64,000 bases of DNA from Aplidium turbinatum. Its lineage: Eukaryota > Chordata > Ascidiacea > Aplousobranchia > Polyclinidae. The stretch spans positions 10,511,498-10,575,497 of the forward strand of contig OU964921.1 in the NCBI GenBank assembly GCA_918807975.1, read 5' to 3'. This document shows, piece after piece, positions 25,413 to 38,000 of the stretch (position 1 is its first letter; each line of letters opens with the position of its first letter). A program made the position numbers and the translations under genes. Below the pieces are notes generated by a model. That model was not told the origin of the DNA. It saw nothing but the letters and a program-made list of their open reading frames with translations, and did no database searches.

Positions 25413-26800
25413 TATCGTGCTGCTCCCTGCCTTTGCAAAGCACCTAGGAGTTGCAATGAAATCTGTCATTTTTACATTGATTTAACGTCTTCATATAGTA
25501 AATTAATAAAAAGAGCGGGATTTTGCTAGCTGGACAGCCCTTTACATGAAATAAATTAAGTTATTTGGAGTCGAGTCATACGTGCATGATACACGTGTCA
25601 AGCTGACTGGACAACAGAATCAAAGTCCCAACTAATCAGAAAATGTTTAAGTGACTATCGTCCACTTATGACCCTTCTAGCATTCAGCCAGAGAGAATCC
25701 TACTTCAAACTTTGTTTGGTAATTGCAGGAGAAGAGTTATGATTTGGTTGGGAATCGAACACACGTCATTAAAACGACTATGGTACCGGTATCACTGCTT
25801 TTACCCTCTACGCCAGTGGTTCTCAACCTTTTTTCTTTCGTGGCCCATTTTCATTGCACAAAAATGCTTGTGGCTCATTAACTATTTATGCAAGAAAAAA
25901 ACTGCAAAATAGGTTTAAAAACAGCAGAATATATTTCACAACAGATTATATTTATTCAACCGTGCATCAATGAGATGCGTGCTCCTGAACATTACTGACC
26001 AAATTATTTAGATAAGTTTACATTTCATCTACATTCCTTCCCAATTCCTTCCAACACGATTATTCCTCCCTTCAAGTTAAAAATTTCTCCTTATGGAGCC
26101 AAGTGGCTCCCTATAAAAACCGCACTGTTGCAGTTGCTTAAAATCAACGTCTGTGTATTATGCAACAGACGATATTGATTACATCACGCCACCAAGGTTA
26201 TTATTTCAATAATTAGAATGAAAATTACCATTTTGCAGCAAATTACAGCAGCACCATTCCTTGTTGGTACAGTCAAAACAACTAAAGACACAAGTGTAAA
26301 ATTAACTATAGTAACACAAATAAAACTAAAATTTTAACTAACTCTGGCAAATTTTTAAGCAGGTCTGTGGCCCACTTCAAATTTTTTCCATGGCCCACCG
26401 GTTGAGAACCGCTGCCCTACGCCAAGTTGTGGACGACGAAAGGCTCACTTAATTTACTTTATATCAGAAAGGTTTTCTGATTTCCTTGCAACTTCTGATT
26501 GGTTCAATGATTGATTTGTCTTACAGAAGTTTTTGATGTTCAAGTGCCCAGCCCGGCGCTACTAACACACGTTGTCCACGCAGCAAAACTATCATCGTGC
26601 TCCCTGTCTTTGCAAAGCACCCAGCAGCTAACAAAATGTGTCATTTTTACATTGATTTAGCGTCCATATAGTGAATAAATAAAAAAGCGGGATTTTGCTA
26701 GCTGGGCAGCCTTTGTCACGTGATTGAAATTAAGTTATTTAGAGTCGGTCATACGTGCAATTGTGCATGATACATGTGTCAAGCTGATTAGACAACAGAC
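25413..26800. repeat. Pair of related ~200-bp segments, direct orientation
   Basis: 25413-25622 and 26575-26800 share the words CTTTGCAAAGCACC, CATTTTTACATTGATTTA, AAAGCGGGATTTTGCTAGCT and GTGTCAAGCTGA in the same order. They are about 1.15 kb apart, with the hAT-like MITE 25814-26414 between them. A short matching piece is also at 24830-24860. Confidence 0.65.
25814..26414. mobile_element. hAT-like MITE inside a tRNA-like sequence
   Basis: Ends CAGTGGTTCTCAACC and GGTTGAGAACCGCTG, flanked by 8-bp duplications differing at one base (CTCTACGC at 25806-25813 and CCCTACGC at 26415-26422). The target reads on the minus strand like a tRNA-derived head (GTTCGATTCCCAACC at about 25743-25757). The ends match those of 50818-52366, so it may be a deletion derivative of that family. 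Confidence 0.88.
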
Positions 26801-27671
26801 TCAGTCAGAGTGGTAAGCTACGTCTGACTGAGGTACGTGCTTCCGTCTGAAAAAATTAGATAGACTTTGGGTTGAATGCCTTCGATGCAGGCCACACAGC
26901 ATTTGCTAAAAAAAAATATAGATTTAAAATAAATTTCCGGGTTTAAGCCGAATAAACCGCAAGGCCTGCTTACCGTAGATCCGATGAAGCAGCAAGTTCT
27001 CATAGACTTTGATGTATCATTAAATTGTTGTCCACGGTTTTGGTTCAGTCCAATTGGTCACTTATACGCGATCCATTCAATTAAATAGGTTTTTGACAAC
27101 CGAAAATTGGCTACATTGCAAGAGTACAAAGACTCTACGCTGGGCACCGGTTGTAGCCTCCATATCACGTGAAGTTTTGATAATTTCATCTCCAAGCCAA
27201 CGCCAGGAGATGAAATTGTCACAATTTTCGGTTCCAAGGTGCGTGGCTTAATTTCGCATTATTTTGTCATTGATCAAAGACGATTCCTTCGCTACATTAC
27301 CACAAGAAAGCCTAACATTCATTGAGAAAAAATATAAATAGGCTGCTGTGTTGTGTCAAAGAAAAGTAGATGGTGGATACAAAAGAAGGGGGGTAATAAA
27401 TTACAATCATCAAACTCAATGAGGGAAACTCTCAAAAGATGGAGGCCACAGATCTAAACTAACTGAACCACTGTTTCCTGATTGTGCACCAAACGGAAAG
27501 TACGTCACTGGTTTTAATCACGTGCTTCTTATGTAAGATTTCAAAAAAAAATTATCAGAAACATCGTTCGAATGAAAAATCTATCAAACCACCTGGTATT
27601 AATAAATTATGAGTTGTAATGATATTGAAAAGTTAGTAAAATAGGCCACTTGAAAGGGATCATAACTTACC

Positions 27672-27755
27672 CGACAGCAAATCTGTCATTTTTTGCATTG
27701 ATTCAAGGCCTGCAGACGATGAACCAATACATAAATGACGGATTTAATGTCTGGG
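27672..27755. repeat. Palindromic MITE (CAGACAGCAAATC family), full copy
   Basis: Starts GACAGCAAATCTGTCATTTT and ends with the complementary AAATGACGGATTTAATGTC, with a dyad centre near ATTCAAGGCCTGCAGACGAT. Family consensus inferred by eye: TCTGGGTTTGCTGTC-like outer ends, ACATTGATTCAACGTCTG inner arms, about 85 bp. No clear target duplication. Confidence 0.75.
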
Positions 27756-28919
27756 TATTGGGACGTGCTTCACCTGAAAGTAACATTACGATTGGTTGTA
27801 AATATGTCTAATGTTGCCAGATAAAGAAACATCAAAAATTTCAGAGCCAAATTAGGGCTGAGCATTATGCCTAGGCTTACTGTATATTGTACACAATGTG
27901 AATTACAAGACGCTGTGAGGTGTGTAAGTTCTGCAGTAAGCATAAAAAATAATAATACATTTAAAAAGCAGAATTGGAAAGGGAAGCAAAGGTAAAATGG
28001 CGTCCAGCACGAAATGTTCAATGACTGTTGTGCAACGATATGGATGCTTTAAACGCTGTAAGAAGTGACATTAAAAAGACAAGCATACAAGATAGAAAAG
28101 CTGTACAGATTTCTTCGTTATCAGCACCATACAAAAAGGTTTGACAAAATACAATATTTTAGCTACCATTCAATGATCATCATTAAGAATCAAATTCATA
28201 TTCTAAAACGACAATAATGGTGCGAAAGTGAGCATGGACACTTAAAAGCACACGAAAAAGACACAAGTTAAAAGATACGTTTCGAGCAGTGGCGGAGTAG
28301 AGGGACGATCTCCCCCTAACTTTATTCATGATGTTTGCAAGGTCGGATTAATTTAGACTACTCATTACAGTATTGTGTTTGTATTAAAATTGCCTCCATC
28401 TACTGCTTGCTGGATCCGCCCCTGGTCTCGAGGTCGTTACTTTGGAGACTGGCTACGGCAGATCCCGCCAATGATCAGACATTCCTTTCAACAACACGAA
28501 ACACGAAAAGTAAAACTGCAGTGAGTACCATCTGTGATCACCATGAACCTCAGTTACTAGAAAGTTTAAAAAGTCTCTCCTGACTCCTGAGTCTTCCTCT
28601 TCCCCATTGATGAACACAAATCGGACAAAAAGCTCACTTTGATCAGAGAAGATTATTTGCGTAAGAGCTGTCAGACATCTTGGATGGTATTTTTATTAAC
28701 GGATCTTTGTCTTCGTGTTGTGATATCGTGACGTCAGGGTTGCTAGGGGCAAGCTGAAACAAACCAAGGAATAGTTGAGGAAATCAAAAAGATTGTCATC
28801 ATTTCACAGTTACACATTTTATCGTTTTTCTTTGATCTAAATGTTAGTAGATAGTATAAGTAAAAAAGCAGAAAAAACAGGTAAAGTAGACCAAGCGAAA
28901 GTTTTCGTAAAAATTCTTA

Positions 28920-28925
28920 TTTATT
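28920..28925 (-). promoter_or_regulatory. Candidate polyadenylation signal for the receptor gene
   Basis: AATAAA on the minus strand about 125 bases downstream of the receptor stop codon at 29052-29054. Position and motif fit a cleavage signal, but no transcript data are available. Confidence 0.4.
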
Positions 28926-29051
28926 ACTTTCTACAACGTTAGTTATATCTATAAACAATGTTTATTAAACATTCAATTGACTGAAAATTTTGACAGAAAA
29001 TTAGCGATCAAAAGATTGTTTTAACTTAAACCTTAAATAAAAACTTTGCAA

Positions 29052-32000
29052 TCACACCTGGTCAATTGTCTTCAGCAGGGTCTTTTTGATTCGCAGGATA
29101 GGCAGTCGGGCGGATGGATTCTTACACCAGCATTCCCGCATTATTTTCGCCATCAAGGAAAGCGACTGCAAATACAAACGCAGACCTTGTAAAATGCTGT
29201 AAACTTACTGCAACCCAGACAGCAAAATCCGTCATTTTTACATTGATTCAACGTCTGCAGACGTTGTCAGGGAAACAAAAGCATATGATGGAAAGAAATA
29301 AACAAATTTCGTTTCTGTTTTGCGAATTGTCTCGTGACGTGATTTTAACGTCACCTAATCTGGGATGGAAGACAGGATCTACCACTCCGAACACAAGAAA
29401 TGAAGCTGAAACAAAGATGGTCAAGCTTGGTCAACCCACCACCATAGCAAGTGTATTCTATACGCAAAAATCAATCGCAAAGGATATTTCTAACAAACAA
29501 TAAAACTACGCTGTTTTGTTCAGCACAAGCAAACAATCTAATCCTAATGGTCCCAGGTTCGATTCCTGGGCAACACATGTGGTTTTCCGAACAAAACGAG
29601 CAAATACAATTTCCTTTAAAAACATACAAAGAATGAAAAAGTTATGTTAATTTTCGTTACTAAGTTGTCAGGGAGAAAAAGTGCCCGTTGGAAGATATAC
29701 GATATCCCAACATGTCATGGGAACGGTGGCGAAACCTCGTAAAGGCAGAAAAATACATGAACAGTTGCTTGGGTGGTGAACATATAAATGTATCATTTGC
29801 TAGTACACGGCCCCAAAACAATGACATCACAAATACAAAAAAAAAGATAAAAATACGACCATTTATTATGAACCAAAAAAATTACAAATTTGATCAATGA
29901 TGTTTTGTTAAGACTAAGACATATCAACTAAAACAGACAAAAACTATTCCACTCACCGAGTCCGCTGTCCATCTATTGGGAAGCATAGGCCGGTATCCAT
30001 CTACGCTCACCACTTTTCGCATCTCCTCGAATGACGGGTCATAGTTGACTACGTCATAATAAGGAGGGTTGTATTCTTCAAGAATGCCTAAAAAATGGTG
30101 TTCGTAAATGAAGGTGTATGGTTGAGATGGGTTAAGGATAACTTGCAAATTTTAAAATCAATATGGTACAAAGTCCATGGGAACCAACATACATTGCAAT
30201 ACTTGAAAGAGCTTTCATGTTGTTGTGCGATAGGCGCGATGTATGTATGTAGTGTATTTTTACAAATTTATTTGCCTTACGTCACAAAAGATAAGAGAAA
30301 GCATTTAGCTTTAGTAAGTGATACTAAACAAAATATTTGTAAAATTTCCAATTTGGAAAAAGATCTTAAAGTGCCCCTGACAGGTCGGATCCAAGTATAG
30401 TAACTTTTTAAAGCATTTCCTTGCGCAGAATCATACTTAGCGAACTTTTTAACCTTAACCTCGTAGCTCGACTGGTTAGGGCGTAATTTACATCAAACGA
30501 CGGTTCCGCAGCGCCACCACAGGCGAAACTCCATATTTCACTGCTCTGGGACGACTTTAGTGGTATTACGTCATTCTAAGTCGGCGTTCTTAGCGACGGA
30601 TGAAACATACGTTTCCTAGATGTAATTGCGGGATCACAGTTTAGTCGGAGTTGGTACAAGCGGTTGCTTTTTTCAAAGATCTGTTGTTTTTACAGTTTAA
30701 TAAAACTGTACTGGATACGTTCCTACAAAACCTAAAATATACTTGAAGTGAAAAATGAAGAAATTGTACGAATCATCATTCATATTTAATTCATCATCAC
30801 TATTCAAAAATAAATATAAGTTCTCTCTCTCTCTCTCTCATGATGTGCCCTCAGTACGTACATAGCAGAGTCTATACATGTAAAAGCCTAGTTTACCTGT
30901 ACAAGGATACGTTTTTGTAAACGTTGTTGTTTAGAAGTGCTGAAATCATCATCAGCAACTGGTTGCATCTTTGCTTTTATAGATGGTAGCTTATGGCAGA
31001 TTTCTTCAAAATGTAAAGTTTGCTCAAGCCCATTTTTACTTGAGTGGTATTAACAAAATCATCTTCAGTGAAGTGAACATATATGACTAGTTTTGTATGG
31101 CCCATCCTACTTTCGAACACTTGAAGAAAACTTCGATCATTTTCTTCTCAGCACCTTGTTTTGTGGGAAAGCGTGAAAAGAAAGCACACAGTCTTTGTCA
31201 CTGACACTGTCACATATTTATTTTTTATTTGCGTCAGACAAAGCTGTCCACATCGAAAACAAAACAACGAAATACTGTAATACACAAACTGAAAATGCAC
31301 AAAGATCACAGAGAGCCACCTTGGATGCCGTCGGTTTAAAAGCTCACTAAATAGGCTATCTACTGTTACAAATTTTAACATACAATGAGCGTTGGAAGAA
31401 TTGAAAGTATTAGAACGATAAAAACAATCAGATGACATCAGGTCTGATATAAAGCGATTGGAGGAGTGTATGCAATCGGTTAATAAACAAAAATATGTTT
31501 TTTCCTCAATAAAGCATCAAACGTAGTTACATTATTCATTACTTGATATTCACGGGCACTGACCTAACGAGGCAAATTGTGCAATACAGTATTCTGAAAG
31601 AGTCATTGTAAGCAACACGTAATTGTTTTATACTAGAAGATCTAAACTTGTTCCACAACTGGGATAAGTAAAACGACATACAATAAGAACGAAATAAACT
31701 GTTTTTTACAGCGGGTGAGCATTTAGAAAAATTGAGATTTTGCATTATTTGCAGCACAGTACTGAGAGCGTACTTGCCTTGAAATATAATTTTCATCTGA
31801 GAACTATCAATAAATACACCCAGGCAGTGGCGTAGCCAAGGGGAGGGGGGGTTTTGGGGGTTACAACCCCCCCCCTTTGGCACGCGTGTGACGTCATGAT
31901 ATTGAGAATGATGCTTTCAGTCTAAAAAAAAAATTGCCTAATTTTAAACAAAATTGCATTAAAAGAGCGAGTTATGCCAATACCAAACATTCAAACATCT

Positions 32001-35000
32001 CAGCCAGGAATTAGCAACAAGAAAACGTAGAGACTTAGCTTTGTTTCCGAAAAATGCCGAAGAAAGCATGATCTTATCCTTTTGCTATGCTACCGGACAG
32101 CACCATTTTACAAGAATATTCGTACCCACATTTTTGTTGAAAATGCACTCAGAATGCACCAAATTCAAAGTAATTTTTCAAAATTTTCTGGGGGAGGCCC
32201 TCCAGACCCCCCGCCGCTGGGTGGTCTAAACCCCCCTTTTTAAAATTCCTGGCTACGCTACTGCACCCAGGTATTTTACAGAGTCTGTGAATACAATTTC
32301 AGATTTACCTAGATGTAGCAGAGGAGCACGTAAAAGATAAAAGTTTTTTGGGGAGAATAACATACCAAATGACTTTTTAGAATTGAAAGTAATTTCATGT
32401 TCAACAGCATACTTGTGACAAACATCTAACAAATTTTGTAAGCCATACAAACTAGGCGAGATGCAGCAAATGTCATCAGGAAACATAATATGATTTAGAC
32501 AAGAGTTGCCAACATAGCAACCAACTTTTGTTTTATTGAGATAAGAAAGCTGATCAATATATACGGCAAAAAGATAGGGGCTGAACACCCCACCTTGTCA
32601 GACTCCGTTGGACACAGTAAATGATTGGCACAGGTGACCTTCCCACCTCACTTGCATGGTTTTTTTACTATAAAGGCACAAAGGTCACCAGTATTCCAAT
32701 AAGCGAACAAAATAGATAGGCAGTAGGCACGTTACGTGTGATAAGCGTTTTAAACAATAAATGATGATTGACTTTGTCGAAGGCTTTTGAAGCATCCAAA
32801 AAGACAGAATATACAGGAGTGTCATGACTGATATAAGAGGACACTGGTTGTTTTAATAAAAAACACTCATGTCAGTACTATGACCAGACTTAAACCCAAA
32901 TTGATTGTCGCTGGTATTCAAGAAAGGCAATAGATGATTCAAATAAAACATTCAAACAGTTTTGAGATTACTATGGCTAGAGCAATAAGTCTATAGCTAC
33001 CTGAATCTTGAATGTCGCCATTCAAATTCTTTACAATCGGGACTAAGACAGTGTTCAAGCAAGAATTTGGTACAGTGCCATGACTAAGACACATATTAAA
33101 AAGTACACTAATATAAAAACGAATAATCACCATAAACAATATGTTCAGCTGAAATTTTGTCAGCACCAGCAGCGCGGTTTAATGGCAGTTTGACAAGCAA
33201 GGAACCAATTGTGTCCATGTTGCAACAAAAGTTGTAATATTTATCCCTAGAAGAAATACATGAGTTAACAAATTCTTTTTCAGTGTTGGTTTTGCTAGAA
33301 TTTAGCAAAGAGCTGTAATGATGTTTTCACATCTCAGCAATTGCTTCAGGACCTTTTGCTCCACCAACATTTACAGGAAGAGAACTCTTTTTGCAAGTAG
33401 ACTTTTTTACTTTCTGCCAAAATGACTTATGTGAGCTGTCCAAGTTGAGTGCTGAGGCAAGCACATTTGCTCTATGTTGTTCAGAGGCATGATTACAACG
33501 GTGAAAGGCTTTTTTAAACTCCTTTCGTTTGCTCTACATCAACTCATATAGGTAACCATTTCACTGTTTCCCATTTTTTACCTACATGATGTAACTTTCT
33601 CTGGCAGTAGCATGAGCTTGCTTAACATGATTATTCCAACCAGGAACAGAAAATATGTTACATTTCTTTACATCAACAAAGATTTTATCAGAAGCTGCTT
33701 TGAGAGCATCAGTTATAATATTATAGCAAGAGTCTATTGAGGCAACATGAGAAGCATCTGAACAATGAGAATTATTGCATTTAATTCTTTCAGTTGGCAA
33801 GAAAATTTTGGATAGATAGGCTATTTTAAAATACAGCAATACACATGAACAGCAATTTTTAGGCATTGCCTCAACCATAAATTAAAGGTAGCCTACTGTT
33901 TGTGAGATACTGTTGTTATACTGCAAATGGCTATAGCCAGATTAGGACAAATAAAAAAGTATCAAAATTGTAGCCCTATGAAACTGCAATTTCAATTGAA
34001 TTGAGATGCTGTTTGATAAAAATAAACTCAACCTATTTGATCAAAACCTGGTAGTAATAGTAAGTTCACTCTTCTATTTCGGTAATTCTTAATTTGCACA
34101 TGCTTTAGACCAACAGAGCCAAACACATTCACGTTTTGCAGTAGCCGTACTATACCTAACCAAGTCACCAGTCACCACAGATTGTATCCTTCCAGCTTAC
34201 GGTGACGTCACAGCGATGTTGCCGTTTTTATTTTCGCAATAGAATGAGTGTCAGATTCGCCGATGTCAACGAAAGTTTGCAAGCGTGTAACTTAGTAGCC
34301 TGTTGATATTTTTTATAATTTTCTGGTCAGGGAAGTTTGTTAGCGTCACCTTTTTGGTATCTTAGGTAAATTTCGCAAATTTATTTACCTGTCAGAGGCA
34401 CTTTAAACAACAGATAAATTCTTGCATTCCTCAGATCAAAGATACGTCACCCAACAATTCATCAAAAATGACATTTGTTTAGAAACGGATTAAAAGTCAA
34501 TTTCAAGCTGAGGTAGATTGAATCAATGTAAAAAAACTACTGATTTGCTATCTGTGTACCTCCGCATCGGCATCTCCGCGCTACTTCCCACAGCACAAGC
34601 GAAAAAGAATATACATCCGCCTGCTTGAAGCATTCAAAGCTACAGGTGTTTAATGTTTCGTCCAAAACCTGACGAGAAAAAAAATTAGGATTAGTCTTGT
34701 GTAAAGCATGAGAGCAAAACAATTTTTAATAACTCATTTTTTTTTGAAATTTAATAGATTCTGCGGCACATTGAAGTATTCCAATTTCCAAGTGACAATG
34801 CGGCCTACTATAATAAAATGTTGAACATCCAAGCTTTAGACGGATCGACATGGAGGCAGGGTGGGAAGGCGATTGCGGCACGTAGAGGTGGATCCGGCCA
34901 CCCTCGGTAACGGGGACATCACCGGATTAAAACTGGAGTATTACTATGTACATACATAGGTATAACGGGGAAAAGCTCAGCAAATCAGTTGCTTTTTACA

Positions 35001-38000
35001 TCGTTTTACATTTACAACGATTGTAGGCTGTGAATCAGCGTCAAAAACGACTGATTTGCTGTCTGGGAGACCTGATTAATATTGAATTAGGCCTACCACT
35101 GGTATTACACTTACAACGATTCAATTTTGTAGTGTAACGCATATAAACAATTCATAGGATATCTTGCATTTAAGCAGTGAAAAATAGGCTTAATTTTTCA
35201 CATTCACAATTGAAGCAAACTTCCCAATCGTTGGTTTTCAAAAAACAAGAAATTAGAATCAAGAGTAAAATCTTCTTGAATTTTTTTCGGATGATTGTTG
35301 TCTTTGGAAATATTTTGTTCTTACTCGGAACGTTCCAAATGTCTGATTCTTATATCGCATTACAAAAACAGTCTTCTCCACTGATTTGCGGTTTTTGGCC
35401 GCAGAGACCTCCTGAAATGCTTTGCTTGTCAAGGATCATTTGAGTCCTACCCAGACAGCAAATCAGGTGATTTTTTACATTGATTCAACGTCTGAAAACG
35501 TTGATTTGCTGTCTAGAAAAACACTGCCAACATACAGTGGTAAAAATAAACCTTCCTCGGTCCTGAAAGCCCATAGAAAGTGGTCAAGGACTGAACATTT
35601 TTCTTTGATATGATACAATCTTGCAGCTTACTTCCGGTGGCATGTATCTCTTAGTTCCCACCCTGTGGTTGTTTTTCGGAATTGTTATCTTTCCTTCTGT
35701 GCTGTCGTGAGTGACCGCAAGTCCTGCAGAAACACGACATCAAGCTAATGTAATTTTTAAGTAAAATAACTAGAATGAAACAAGAAAAAATTTAAGATTA
35801 CTGGTCCAACGTATATTATTGCCAAAGGCATCAAATCACCTCACAAAATATTTTTTTCTCTAAATTGAAAGATAAGTGAAATAGGAGTCCTAGTATACTC
35901 ATCTTTTTTGCAGAGATCCAACGCCTGTAAACGTTAAAGTGACATTGCTAGCTTCGGAAGCCTTTTTCGCTGACTGCTTGATTGGTTAAAAGGTTTTGTT
36001 GCAAAAATTTGATTTATCGATTTATACTAAATTAAGTTTTTATTGTGGAGAAGAAAAACAAACAAGATTAAACGAACATACAGTATCAGAAACTTATGCA
36101 AAAATACACAACTTCACTGCAATAAAACAACTTCTTTTTTGTTTAAAAGGAGAGAAACAATTTTTTCCAATGACATCAAAAGACAATTCAACCAGAAATT
36201 TACAAAATGAATTACCACAAATCTGTGCATAATGCATATTTTAAGTAACCAAACAATGGATCAATATAAAGATAATATAGTGTAATTTGTAATCAATAAT
36301 AATCCAGCTGGCAAAATCCATCCTTTATACATTGAGATCCAACGTCTTTAGACGTTGGATCAATGCAGACGTTGAAGCAATATCACTTACCCAAGTCAGC
36401 AATGCAGCAAGTTAAATCTTCTTTCACCAATATGTTCTTGCTTTTGATGTCACGATGAGCAATGGCTGGCTTCCCCTAAACAAAGTAGATGCTCATGAAG
36501 TTGGCTGATTGTGAACAAATCATGAAATGATTGTGAAAGTTACAATCCGTTAACACTTCCGAAGGAAAATCCCCAGCACGAGCGGCAAATAGTGGTTACC
36601 CATGCAAAAGTCGAAAGTTTATAATAAAAAAATTGTCAGAGCCTTGATTTGTACACAAGTCTGAATAGCGGTCTCAAAGAACTCTTATCCATATGAGAAT
36701 TATCCATGTAATTCAACTTCCCAACACATTCTTAATTTTTCTTCATCATTCTTACAGTTTTCGCTTGAAACAGCTACAAATACAGTAGTTGCAGGTGAAG
36801 TTTGCTGATTACAACTTAAATAAAGCAAGAACTTTATACGAAAACGAAGTTATACATCAGCCAAAAATTTGACAGACAAATCAGGTGTCGGCATACGATC
36901 AGTCGATCACAACTTTGCATGATTGATTGATAATGGGAATGTTGATCCTCGGAATGAGAAAGATTCTTTGAGAGCTTAATTCTGGCAGTTTAGCTTAATT
37001 GTAGAGGCTTTGAACCGCTGACATAGGCTCGGTCACCGAGTTGGACAGAGTAAAGTTTCCGATTGTTGAAGTGCACAAAAAAATAAGTTCAATTCAGATT
37101 TGTTCAATCACATAGTGACATGGTCAATTTATTGTTGCTCAAAAGGCAATCCATAACGAATCAATTTACTTGAAAGAGTCGGTTGTGTATGATCGGAAAA
37201 ATTACAGAATAAGTGACAATTTGGTGGACGTCTGTAGATACGGTGGTGACTCTATTAAAGGCTGCATGTTCCAGCAATTGATGCTAAGTTAACATTGTTT
37301 AATTATGTCACTACAATTCTTCATCTGTCAAAAAAAACAAAAATGAGGACTCAGCCTGAGTGATTTTACTTAGAAAATACTTACACAAATCCCACGAATG
37401 TCGCTGTGCAAGTGGGCTATGCCGTTGGCAGCTGAGATGCACAATTGCAACATGAGATGCTTGTCCAACTCCCGTCGCTGAAGGAACTCGTACAAAGAGC
37501 CGAGTGGATGATAGTAGCATACTAGCCACAACTGCAGATAAAGATACTGATAGCAACAATGCAACTGAACGTTAAATAGCTCAAGTGGATTGGCTAATTC
37601 AAAAAGCGGGTCAGACTAGAAGATACAACGCAAAAAATTAGTGAAACCTCTCTCCAAGTGTAACATTTAGTTGTTACGAACACCCCAGACAGCAAATCCA
37701 TTGTTTTCACATTGAATTCAACGTCTGCAAACGTGGAATCAATGTAAAAAAAACGATTGATTCGTTGTCTAGGACGCGGTTAGTGTTAGCAAGAAACAAG
37801 TTGCTAAAATAAAAGTTTTTACGTTGAAACCTTTCGCACCTTCCATACGTTGAAGCATTTACATCCGTAGATTAAAGTTGATTCTACATATGATTTTAAA
37901 ACTTAAATTTCGGTTTTTATTGTTTTGTTGCGATTTTTGAAAACTGTGCTCATTTTACTAAAAGTGTACAATGTGCCCAAAATATTTAAATTTGTCAACT

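Noticed and set aside
29540-29580. B-box-like GGTTCGATTCC at 29553
   Set aside because: No matching A-box or acceptor stem upstream; at most a SINE scrap.
30465-30560. tRNA-like start GTAGCTCGACTGGTTAGGGC
   Set aside because: Only an A-box resemblance; no B-box at the right distance.
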